Assembly (NCBI GenBank): GCA_018466975.1
Contig: CM031560.1
Coordinates: forward strand, 1,674,001 to 1,738,000
Direction of reading: 5' to 3'
Origin: Sparassis latifolia
Lineage: Eukaryota > Basidiomycota > Agaricomycetes > Polyporales > Sparassidaceae
Length of the DNA stretch: 64,000 bases
Shown in pieces: positions 10,495 through 20,876 of this stretch. The position numbers and the translations under genes are program-made. Position 1 is the first letter of the stretch. Each line of letters opens with the position of its first letter. The notes beneath the pieces are model-generated. The model had not been told where the DNA came from. It saw nothing but the letters and a program-made list of their open reading frames with translations, and did no database searches.

Positions 10495-12759
10495 ATGGTG
10501 ATTTTTATTAGACCTCGGGGTTCTCGCCGAATTGACGTCAGTTATTTCAGGGACAAACGCTCTCTACACCCGGTCCGTGCACAACGGTCGAACCCTCTTG
10601 CTGTGCTTTCACTCATACCCCGCTCTCTCAGTAACCCAGAAGAAAACGGAAGACGGAGGAAATGATAAATTCTATTACGCAGTATCAGAGATGCAGGGAT
10701 GGAGAATAGGTATGTCGTTCGTATCCTTCGTTCCCTATCATGTTCCCCACTACAACGACGTACGCTGAGCGGGCAAGATTTATCTTCATCTGCTCTGTTG
10801 GTGGTTCTGAATTCATGTTTCATGTCACCCTGACATCCCTTGCGCATCCAAGAAATGGAAGATGCACATACGATTACATTGAGCCTTGATCAAGATGATG
10901 ATGAAAGCAATACGTTCTTTGCTGTATATGATGGGCATGGCGGTACGTTCTGATCTTTCACTGGGCTTGCGTCAAGTCAGTTGCATGCGTTCCTCTAGGT
11001 GCCTCTGTTGCAAAATATGCTGGCGAGCATGTGCACAAGAAGTTACTCGCGGACGGGGCATACCTGAAGAAGGAGTATGCTACTGCTTTGAAGAATGCAT
11101 TCCTTGGTACGGATGCAGACATGCGAGCTAGTAAGTAGACGTTGAGTATGTTTGCTCTTGTGGTGCGTACTGAACTGTGCAGGCTCTACATTCACGCGGG
11201 ACACTTCTGGTTGTACTGCGGTCGCTGCTTTGGTCACGTCCGACGAAAGGATCTACGTTGTATGATTGATGATGATATGTGCCTTGTTGAAGTTCTCATC
11301 GATCACTTCTCAGGCGAATGCAGGCGACTCACGGTCGGTGATAAGTGTCAAAGGCGAGGCGAAGCCTTTGAGTTACGATCACAAGCCTCAGAACGAGAGT
11401 ATGTCTGCATCTGCGTCCTGTGATTGAAGCACTCATGTATGGTCTGCTGATTCTTTTAGTCGAGAGGAGCCGTATTCTGGCTGCAGGTGGCTACATTGAA
11501 TTTGGAAGGGTGAACGGTGAGGCACGCTTCTCACCATCGTCATCAAAATCTGAGCCGAGTTTTATCAGGTAACTTGGCTCTGGCAAGAGCTCTGGGAGAT
11601 TTCGAGTACAAGAAGAATGCCTCTCTAGCGCCGGAGAAGCAAATTATTACGAGTGATCCTGAAGTTATCGCGCACGAGATCACTGATGAAGATGAATTCT
11701 TGGTCATCGCTTGCGATGGTACGTTCGAATGGAATCAGAAGTATCCTGATATTGACTCTGTATCGCATTGCAGGTATCTGGGACTGTCTCACGTCACAGC
11801 AAGCCGTGAACGTCATCCGTCTCCTTATTGCACGGGGTAAGACTATACCAGAAATCTGCGAGGAGATTTGCGAGTTGTGTCTCGCACCCGACACCGACGG
11901 GCGCGGTGGAATTGGCTGCGACAACATGACCATCCTCATCGTTGCCATTCTACATGGCCGTACGCTGCAGGAGTGGTACGGCTGGGTTACAAACCGCGTC
12001 AAGCACAAGCATGGTTTTGCCACTCCCGATCAGATCCCGCAGCTCTACTCCACAAGCGCGTTGATCGCGTTCAGGGCAAGGAGAGAGGCATACGAGGCGC
12101 GCCAGCGGGAGCGCGAGGCATATCGCAACGCGTCGTCCACGAGGCCGGATACCCAGGGATTTGGTGGCAACACGATTGACGGTGTGGAGGTGGGAGGTAG
12201 CTCGTTCAGGGACTTTGCGCGTATTCTTGGCAGCACGGGAGGCATCACATACAACCCTGCGACGGGGGAGCTCAAGCGGAGGCTCGTGTTTGATGACGTC
12301 GACGTTGACGACGACGACGATGACAGCGGCGACGAGTATGTGGACGCGGACGAAACGAACGGGGTTACATCATTCACCGGCGTATCGTTCAACGGCACGT
12401 TTGGGCTTCCCCATTCTGACGGTTCCGATATCACAAAGAGCCTGAGGGAACAGTTGGACGAGTTGGAGGAAGCGGAAGCTGACTCCGCGTGTCCGGAGAG
12501 TGACGATATGCAGATGGGAGAGATCGACGACGAGGTCACGATCAGTGGCATGGAGACTGCGCCACCAACAGCTGCGACACCTGCAAAGCAGCAAGATTCA
12601 GGTGGTCTGCAAGGCGAGGCACCGCCACCACCAAAGCTTTTGCAGAACGGCGATGCCAGGCCCAAACAGTTAGTATCATCCCCGGCCGGTGATGCTCCAA
12701 GCGCGGCCGTGCAGGCGGAAGGTTTTTTGGACTCGAGCGAAAGTCCTCTCAAGCTGTAG
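10495..12759 (+). CDS. PTC2: PP2C-type Ser/Thr phosphatase (Ptc2/Ptc3, PPM1 class)
   Basis: Ten exons encode about 559 residues: 10495-10497, 10551-10572, 10632-10709, 10853-10942, 10999-11130, 11183-11259, 11314-11398, 11460-11516, 11569-11718 and 11774-12759. Exon 1 holds only the ATG; splicing restores the family N-terminus MGQTLSTPVT and then SEMQGWRIEMEDAHT. PP2C metal-site motifs follow in order: VYDGHGG, SGCTAV, ANAGDSR, LARALGDFEYK, ACDGIWDC and GCDNMT. The enzyme dephosphorylates MAP kinases and checkpoint targets in yeasts. After the catalytic domain comes a long tail with an acidic Asp run (about VDVDDDDDDSGDE) and Pro-rich stretches, likely disordered. The PTC2 symbol is by class resemblance; PTC3 is equally possible. 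Confidence 0.93.
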
Positions 12760-12979
12760 CGCGCATGGCTGTCCTGCGATGTATCATGTACGGTGTCTGT
12801 ACTCCTCTATTGTTGTTATCCCTGGGTTCAGCTTTATCTATGATCGACATGTTTTCTGTGACGACTACTGCAATTTTCATATTCTCATACTGTCGTATAC
12901 ATTCTAATCAGCACTACTGTGTCCGTCCTCTGCGCTGTTTGTTTGGTGTGTAACATTGTGGCAAAATTAGAACTGTATC

Positions 12980-14996
12980 TCATAACATGTCGTGCAGTAC
13001 AATGAATTCCCTTTCACAGAGGGCTAGGATAACCGCCTTCCCTAGGTTTACTCCGAGGATGCCCAACCCCAATAGAGATCCGGCAACTCCGCCGCCCACC
13101 TTCACCACCGCTTGTTTGGCCCACTTCTCCCGTGTCGGCACGCCACGATAGATGTAGACGTTCCCTCCCGAATCTCCCGAACCGCTCTCAAACGCGAAAA
13201 CGGCGTCCTGTGATATATGGTAGGTGAACCGGGTGTCGCGCTTCGATGCGAGGACGAAGGAAAGGGCAGAGAACGTCGATGTATGACTCCAGGCTGGAGG
13301 ATCACCATGACCGCTGCCGGCACTTAGCGTGTACACCACTCCGTCAAGGTCATTTTTAACCACCAGCGTTGGCCGTGCAGCACCGCGGACGCCGGGGAAG
13401 GGCGTTGAAAGCACGTTGATAGGACCAGCATCGATGTCCTGATCGGCCCACGGGAGGTGAGCACCGTCTACGCCCACCCATGTCAAATAAACCAATCGCC
13501 CGACCGCCAAGTCCACCTCGTCATCCATCTCGCCCTCGGCAAGGCGCGGCACTCCTCGTCCAAGACCCAGGCCGCTCGCATCCTGCCCCTCGTTCAGAGC
13601 AGCGGTGTACTTCTCGAGCGCTTCGCGGATGTTCCAGAGCTCGGACGGGTCAAGCGTCTCGGGGACTTCGACATCTTCGTGGCTCGCGGGACTGCCAGCG
13701 GAGGTACCCGCTGCCGCGAAGACCTGCGACCAGCGTGTCCCATCGTGCTGCTTGTCGAGATGCAGCGAGAGCACGCCGAACCGGTGCTCCGCGGCGCGGT
13801 CCCATGTCCACATGCTGGACGATGCGTGAATATTATCCCAGAGCTTTTTCAAGTCGTAGTGTGGCAGCTTGATGTCACCGACCATGGCGGACTCCCCGCG
13901 GACGAGCACTGTCAGTGTGGTAGGCGAGAACGCGATCTTGATGTCCTCTGTGGGTGTGGAAGACGGAAGGGGAATGGCTAACGTCACCGAATCATCTGTC
14001 TGGGTCCAAGAATACGGAGGAGGTTTTATTGGCTGTGAGACGTTTGTAACGTTGTCCAAGTCTTCCGCCTGCCGGGGAATAGGTGCTAACTCGTCTGCAG
14101 ACGGCTCGTATTCCTGAGGGCCTGGTACCCCAAGTGGTCGGTAAGGCGATCCGCCTACGAATAGGAACGCGCTTCGGGTCTCGTCATACGTCGTGTACAA
14201 GGGCACGTCCTCTCCCCGCCGGTGCCAGAGGATATCCAAGGACCGCGGTGCCCCCTCCGACGGGACTATTGGTAAGGCGAAACGGACAGCCCATACATCG
14301 AACTCAACCGCAGGCTTGCCGCGAGTCTGACCATCCGGCGAAGCTGAATCACGCGGGTAATGTTTAGAGGACAGAACCACCACAGCTGCCTGAGCGGTCG
14401 CCTGCACGGCCTGATGCATTCTGACAGGGACCGTAGCCTTGGATGACCCAAGTGCATGCGGAACGGAGAGTTCGTATACCCCGAGTAGCTCTGCTTGATC
14501 CGTTTCGTAGATGCGAAGCGCATATACATACCCGTAGCCATCCGACACGAATAGAAGTGACGGATGGAGGAAGGCGGCGGATGGGTACTCGCGCTGAGGG
14601 GAGTCGATGGCAGGAGACTGGATCGGTCTCGGAATTTCGTACAGCACCTTGAAGGAAGGAACGAGTGCGGCCTACTTTCGTCCGAACGACGGTAGTATAA
14701 GTTTCACACTGGAAGTTCCACCGTGTACTTACCTTGTCTAGATCAACGGATATGACTCGTAATTCGCCATCAATGTAGACTGCTCGCTCGTTCTGCTCGC
14801 ATATTGTGAGATGGTTATGCGATATACGGCTCTGCACCTCCTGAAACGATACATGGGATCGACCGGAGACATTGGCTTGCGAAGGTTTGTGCTCGAGAGC
14901 ATAATGCGATACGGCTTGGTCCTGGGATATTGGAGAGAGCTTGTACCCCTCGAACTTGGAGTTCCGTAAAAAGTGGTTAGTCTGGAAAAATGACAT
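12980..14996 (-). CDS. NUDCD1: NudC domain-containing protein 1-like (CS domain) protein
   Basis: Two exons, 14996-14733 and 14647-12980, joined in phase across an 85-nt intron, encode about 643 residues. The ATG at 14996 starts MSFFQTNHFL. A CS (CHORD-Sgt1/p23-like) domain sits in the middle: YSWTQTDDSVTLAIPLP, then ITLTVLVRG-like strands and LWDNIHASSSMWTWD. Flanking regions are beta-rich and predicted to form the WD/propeller-like halves typical of NUDCD1. The family acts as an Hsp90-linked co-chaperone for WD40 proteins. It is tail-to-tail with PP2C (220 bases apart) and head-to-head with the HAD gene across a 197-base shared promoter. Confidence 0.85.
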
Positions 14997-15193
14997 GGTC
15001 TGAGGTAACTTTCACTTCAAGGAGTGAGCGCTTGAGCTTGAGAGGACGAGGACCTAGATCGACCGAGGAAGCGTCAGATCAGATCTAATCTAAATCTTTC
15101 GTTCCTGCCCTTCCGAGTCCAATCCGAGTCTACCGTGTTCGTCTCACCGAGTCACCAACGATTGTATACCTGCTTTCCACCAGTTCGCGATCA

Positions 15194-16154
15194 ATGGACA
15201 AAAAAAGTACTTTGCACGGAGTACAGGCGTTTGTATTTGACCTGATGGGGACCTGCACTGACTGGCGTCGCTCCATACTTGCTGCAATGCAACAGCACCC
15301 AGTACCTCCACCGGTTGACTCCTCCGATCTAATAACTTTGGCATCAGACTGGAGAGCAGGCTTCTTCGACGCTATATTTGAGTCTTTTGACGCTGGAGAG
15401 GAATCTCCGGACATCGATGTAGTCCATGCACGAGTGCTGGACAAGCTCTTACAAGACAGAGACGTGGGAACAGACGTTTGGGATGCCGCTGTGAGAGAAC
15501 ATCTCGTCCGCTCATGGCATGTTCAGGCAGGTATGTTTTGTGGAGAGGCACTAGGCGATTGCAAGGTATTGATGTATCCAGCTTGGCCGGATAGCATTCA
15601 AGGCCTTACAAGGCTCAAAGATCCTTGTGTGGTGTCAGATTCTGTTCTGGTGATTGCATTCTACTCGCGGATCGGCTAACATGCCCTTGAAGTGTCGTGC
15701 TGGCGAACGGGACCACTCGACTGCAACTTGACATCATCCGATCTGCGCGTTTGCCCTTCGACACACTGTTCTCCTCGCAGCTGCTGCAGGCAACAAAGGT
15801 ATGTCCACGTAGGTCCCCAAGGATCACTAGTCCAATGGTTCGTGCAGCCCAATCCAGCGATCTACCTCAAGGCGCTCGACCTCATGGCACTCCACCCTGA
15901 GCAGACCGCGATGGTGGCAGCACACGCTTACGATCTGCGCGCGGCTGCCAAGATGTAAGTCCTGTCTCACTGGTGCCAGTCTATTCATGCATCTGCGATG
16001 TAGCGGTATGAAGACTGTGTACGTCCAACGGTCTACCGAGGATCCTAATGAGGACATGGAGGCTATCCGAGCTGAGGTTGATTTGTTCATCAGTGGGCTT
16101 GATGAAGGGGAGGGATTGTTGGAACTAGCGGCATTGATGAATTTCAATATCTGA
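15194..16154 (+). CDS. type II haloacid dehalogenase-like (HAD) hydrolase
   Basis: Five exons, 15194-15530, 15582-15633, 15693-15798, 15848-15954 and 16004-16154, give about 250 residues. HAD motif I is FVFDLMGT with the nucleophile Asp at residue 16; motif II is VVVLANGT; the conserved lysine region is FSSQLLQATKPNPAIY; motif III/IV is MVAAHAYDLRAAAK followed by IGMKTVYVQR. These are the hallmarks of L-2-haloacid dehalogenase-type enzymes, but fungal members have untested substrates and may be phosphatases. The second intron uses a weak donor (GTCAGA), chosen because it alone keeps VVVVLANG in frame. It shares a short divergent promoter with NUDCD1. Confidence 0.9.
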
Positions 16155-16354
16155 ATAATGAAGGCTGCGACTCCATGTGCAGTTGTCATGAATTCTGATG
16201 TCTGATTGCCTGTCAACTGCCACCATATGTCCTGAAGCAGTCGAACGGTTGAGTAACGAGTCACGAACGACACATCATCAGATTCTCCGGAATACATATA
16301 AGTACAGCCCTGTTTAAACATGCCCGCCATCTGAGAGATGCCCCTCACCAAACC

Positions 16355-17261
16355 CTAAGAATACATCCCCGTAAAATCGCTCCGGTCATGATGATGGTCC
16401 TCCAGGCGAGTAGACTCTGGATGGGTACGCGGGAGGTCCTCTTCAGCGTCTACACTGATGCCGAACATTTCTCGTGCCATCCAAGCCACATCTGGCATCC
16501 GCAGGAAATTGCTTGAGTTAGTGTCGGGCCACAAAGCGGTCGGCAGTTCCCCGTTCGCACTATCTGCGATGGGGGTAGGGGTGATGAAGGGGCGCCGGCA
16601 CGTTGGACATGTCCTGCGCTGGAGACGGGATGCATCAATACCTGCCTACCAAAAATGATCGGCCGAGTACTGATAAAAACTCACGCCTTCGCGCATCCAA
16701 TTTCGGATGCTGAGAACCCAGGCGACTGTCAAAAGTAAGTACACAGAAAAATCGATGTTGCGCTCAACTCCTTCCGACAAAAAACGTGGCCGCATGATTC
16801 CATCAGTCTCGTCACGCCCAAATCTTCTGGTGCGTGTGCCGGGGAGTCCATCGCCAGAGCCATTTCCTCTTCGGCCAGAATAGAGAGCAGAGTGTTTAGA
16901 CATATCGGACATGTGCTGTCTGCATGTTTCAATGCATAAAGAGAGTTAGGGTGTGAAAGCGTGCGAACTGTTGATGTGCACATACCAGTTTGTCCCAGTG
17001 CAGCAAGATCGTCTTCGTTAAGTTTCGGCAACTCGTTCGCAAATTTCGCGACTCTTCTGTACATCATGCAGAAATGAGGACGAGTGCTTACAGGCTTATC
17101 AGAGCAGCGTACCGTTCTTCGGCCACTAGGCCGCGGAGGTCATTCAGCATGCCCCTCGTCGAGACATCGTTCTCAAGCACCCCTCTGAGGCGTAAAGCAT
17201 CGGTCATGCTCTGGCTTCTAGGACGACCGGGTATACTTTGACTTCTTGGACGATCAGCCAT
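16355..17261 (-). CDS. RING-finger protein, probable E3 ubiquitin ligase
   Basis: Five exons on the minus strand, 17261-17092, 17056-16986, 16919-16769, 16709-16685 and 16645-16355, encode about 235 residues starting MADRPRSQS. Phases agree at every junction. The RING reads CPIC, about 33 residues, then SCGHVFCRKD, IRNWMREG and finally RTCPTCRRPF. The sixth metal-ligand position is Asp (C-R-K-D) where canonical C3HC4 has Cys. Introns of 35 and 39 nt are at the short limit for fungi; shifting the first acceptor by 3 nt gives 38 nt and is also in frame. The N-terminus has repeated RPRSQS motifs, possible phosphorylation sites. Ubiquitin ligase activity is inferred from the fold only. Confidence 0.8.
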
Positions 17262-18162
17262 GTTGTTCTTTACGCTCTTCGAGTGTATGCGATAAAGCCT
17301 GTAGTACAATCAAAGAAATCAGACCATTGCAGTGATCCCGGGACAACGCCAAACTTATTCTCTCGAGTCTCGAGAAACCCACCGTGGTAACGAACGTAAC
17401 CGTCACAGACTGATATTCTCCTGGGTTACAAGACGACGGCAGGCGGGCGACGCGTATGCACTGGCACGAGGTCCTGGCGAGTAATTATAACGCGTAGTAT
17501 CACGTGGCTTTTTCCTTGAATGGGAAACAATCGCATAGGCGCTCAAATTTCAAACTTCAAGCACGTCGCTCCTCGGCGGTCTGTGTCGCGTTGCACTCAC
17601 GTTTTGTCTACGCCCGCTGTTGCTTCACGTCGACGCCGTCGAAGGGTATTCAGAAAAGCTACAAATGACACCCAGCGCGCTGTCTCCGGTTTTTAGCGTG
17701 TACGCAAGCAATTGTCGCGGGCGCTGGATCGATGGTTCGATAACAGGCTCGTTATGCAGCGTTGTTCTTGCCCTTGTCGAGACTCTTCGGCGTTCGTCCA
17801 CCCTTCTGGGTGAGATTTACTTCAAAAACGTCACGGTAGCCGTCGGTTGATATGGGAACAAATCCAACGATCAAGGAACAATTGCCTTTTTGGTATGTTC
17901 AATAACGAACACGGTTACTATTGTTAGCCTGGAGTACAATGTGGCATCGGACAAGCATGTAACAACGACGATAGAGTTCGCATAATTCCTCGGCCAGTGT
18001 CATTTTGTTCACCCGAACTATATAACTTAGAGCCTCAAGTCCAACCTCCTTGCAATTGTTCCTTTTTCCGCACCTGGCGCGCTGTGGTATCGCGTTCAGC
18101 GCACCGTCCGTCCTTTTGACCAACCGCTCATTTATTAACACTCTCTTGGTGCACGACCCACT
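17262..18162. promoter_or_regulatory. divergent intergenic region, RING / GH71 promoters
   Basis: About 900 bases between two divergently transcribed genes. It contains ACGCGT at 17450-17455 and 17490-17495, an E-box CACGTG at 17501-17506, a short palindrome TCTCGAG-T-CTCGAGA at 17361-17375, and a TATATAA at 18019-18025, 138 bases before the GH71 ATG. The TATA box fits a regulated secreted-enzyme gene. The short sites could be chance. Confidence 0.4.
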
Positions 18163-19963
18163 ATGCGTACATTTGCTCTTGTCCAAGTTTCCGCTCTTGT
18201 TGCTGCGATTCTAGTCAGCGCTGTCCCTTCACCATATCCCAATTCCCCATTCCGCCACAGGTCTTTGGCTAAGAAAGGACATGTCCCGCGTCAGTCTACG
18301 CCGAAGTACGTTGTTGCCCACCATATGGTAGGCAATACATATCCGTACACGGTTACGGATTGGGCGAATGATATCGCTCTTGCCTCGGCTTCCGGTCTCG
18401 ATGGCTTCGCTCTGAATGTCGGAAGCGATGTCTGGCAGTCTGCACGAGTCGCTGACGCGTAAGATATTTGGTCTACGTGATTTTTCACATCTTAAACTTT
18501 TTTCAGATACCAAGCTGCTGCCAATTCTGGCACCGGCTTTAAACTTTTCCTCTCTTTCGACATGAGGTATGTAGCCTTCGCCTTCCCGCTCATTGTACTG
18601 ATTCAGTTTCGTCCCGTAGCTCCCTCCCATGTAGCTCTCCCGATGACGCGCAGGCCCTCCGCAATTACATTACAAGTTATGCGACCAATCCCAACCAACT
18701 AACTATTAACGGTCAAGTTTTTGCATCAACGTTCTCTGGCGAAACCTGCACTTTCGGGCAAGGCTCTGTCCCACAGGGCTGGTCGTCCCAATTTACATCC
18801 CAACTGACTGGTCAGAATTCTGTGATGTTTGTTCCATCCTTCTTTGTGGATCCTTCCACGTTCAGCCAGTACGACGGCGTCATGGACGGTTACTTCAACG
18901 TGAGATATCTCCTAATTGTCGTTGCATTACTCTCATGCGTTTTTAATAGTGGAACGGTGGTTGGCCGATTGAATTGACGACGAATTCAGTCCAGTCGACT
19001 CTTGGCTCTGCTGCGCCCGCCCTTGGCGGTCTTGGTACCTTCTCTAGCGCCGTCGAGCAGACGCTCAACCAGTCCACTGGTATCTTCAGTACCGATGCGC
19101 CATACTTGAACGGCCTGAACTCGATTTCGAGCAGCTCGAAGACGTACATAGCGGCTGTGAGCCCTTGGTTCTTCACACACTATGGCCCTAACACCTACAA
19201 TAAGAACGTATGTTGCCGTATATTTTCGTTTTGCATAAGCTGATCGTGTTGCAGTGGATTTATCTTGCGGACTTCCACTTGTACCCTACACGATGGGACT
19301 CGCTTATTGAGAACCGCGATTCGGTCGACGTTGTTGAAGTGCTCACATGGAACGATTACGGCGAGTCGCACTACGTCGGTCCGATTGAGGGTGCACAACC
19401 CAACTCCCAGGCGTGGGTGAATGGATTCAATCACACAGGTACGCTGATACCTTCAAATTCTCATCCTGATACTCATCGTTGCTTGAAGGTTGGCTTGATA
19501 TGACGAGCTACTACGCGAGCGCCTACAAGACAGGCGCTTATCCTAACATTGCCAAGGACAAACTCTACATGTGGGCGCGGCCCCATCCAAAGGATGCAAA
19601 CTCTGGGGATTCAGTCCCTAAGCCTACTAACTACGAGCTGGTTGGTTAACGATATCTCTGTTAGATATTGTTCTGACGCCCTGTTTCTCGCTTTAGGACC
19701 AAGATACGCTTTGGGTTGTTGTGATGGCTACTGCGCCTGGCACCGTCACCCTTTCAACCTCCAACTCGAACTCGCAGACATTCCCTGTCGATGCCGGCGT
19801 CACGAAGCTCTCCATTCCACTCACTCCGGGCGGATACATGCACGGCGTCCTCGAGCGGAATGGCGGAACAACCATTGACCTCCAGCCCGCTGACTACACG
19901 TTCAATCCTAACCCTCTTTCGTACAACTACAACGCCTACGTTGCATATGCCAGTTCCGGATAG
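18163..19963 (+). CDS. secreted GH71 alpha-1,3-glucanase (mutanase)
   Basis: Seven exons, 18163-18458, 18507-18566, 18620-18899, 18950-19207, 19255-19438, 19489-19640 and 19697-19963, encode about 498 residues. An N-terminal signal peptide (MRTFALVQVSALVAAILVSA) is followed by a short basic pro-segment ending near KKGHVPRQS. GH71 signatures are KYVVAHHMVGNTYPYT, SGLDGFALNVGSD, VMDGYFNWNGGWP and VEVLTWNDYGESHY, the last carrying the conserved acidic residues. A C-terminal beta-rich domain follows without a recognisable carbohydrate-binding module. The enzyme cuts alpha-1,3-glucan, a wall polymer of basidiomycetes, so roles in wall remodelling or mycoparasitism are plausible. Confidence 0.95.
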
Positions 19964-20876
19964 ACGATACCCATTCATGATCGGGTAAGGTGCTGGTTGT
20001 CGCCCTACCATATCTCCTACGCGTATTGCCTGAGAAGCCAACTCGTTGACTTTCGCTTTGTGCCGAGTTGGCCGGTATTTCGTTTCTTTACTCGCTGCGC
20101 TGCGCGCCCAGGTCGGTGATTCTTTGTCGTGCCTGTGCTACGTCATACCTCGACGGGATCGTGTGTATAGACCTTGGTTCAGATCTGTTATACTCCGTCG
20201 TTCATGCTGTCGAATGTAGCCGTTCTTCTGGTGGTAAATTCCGTGCGATGCATCGCGCAGCCATTGATCATATCCGTTGGCGCGATGAATGGTCAGCATT
20301 AATGGCGAGGTCGTCAAAAGGTCGTGAACAGACCAGAGTTGATGCGGGGATCATCGATAGACCATCAGGCATGATGGGTGTCAGCCACTCTTTCTGCAGT
20401 GATCATCAATCTGGCCACAAACCCAATGTCGATGATGCTGTACATTGCACGCTCCGGATAGTGATCCAACGCCCTGAACGAAAAAGAACATATGGTACAG
20501 AACAAGATGCAGCAGCCTGCTACCTTTCCATCGGTGGAAATGCGCACGCATTTCGAATTGGGTAGATACAGTGTATGAGGGGTAAAAATGTCGTGAGACA
20601 TGCACCGAAAGTGTTTGTTCTAGACAAATTGTCAAACACGGTGGCAGTGTATCAGTGTCAGCGTGCTCAAACTCAGGCTCGAGCTTGAGGAGGACGGGAC
20701 GACTACGGTTTCCATTTTTGGAATAGAAGGTATTTTTTCTTCTCCCCTTGCAGCGAAGTCAGCAAGCTTCAACGTGCAACGTTCAACGTCCATCTGTAGC
20801 CTGAAACTTCTTGCGGAAACACACTAGCTTGGCTCTACTTCTTCACGGTTACTTTTATCCCTTCCTCGCGCACCCA
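19964..20876. other. intergenic spacer
   Basis: About 910 bases between GH71 and DHX37. It should hold the GH71 3' UTR and the DHX37 promoter. The longest open frames (20068-20565 plus, 20381-20635 minus) have no recognisable motifs and overlap on opposite strands, so I do not call them. Confidence 0.5.
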
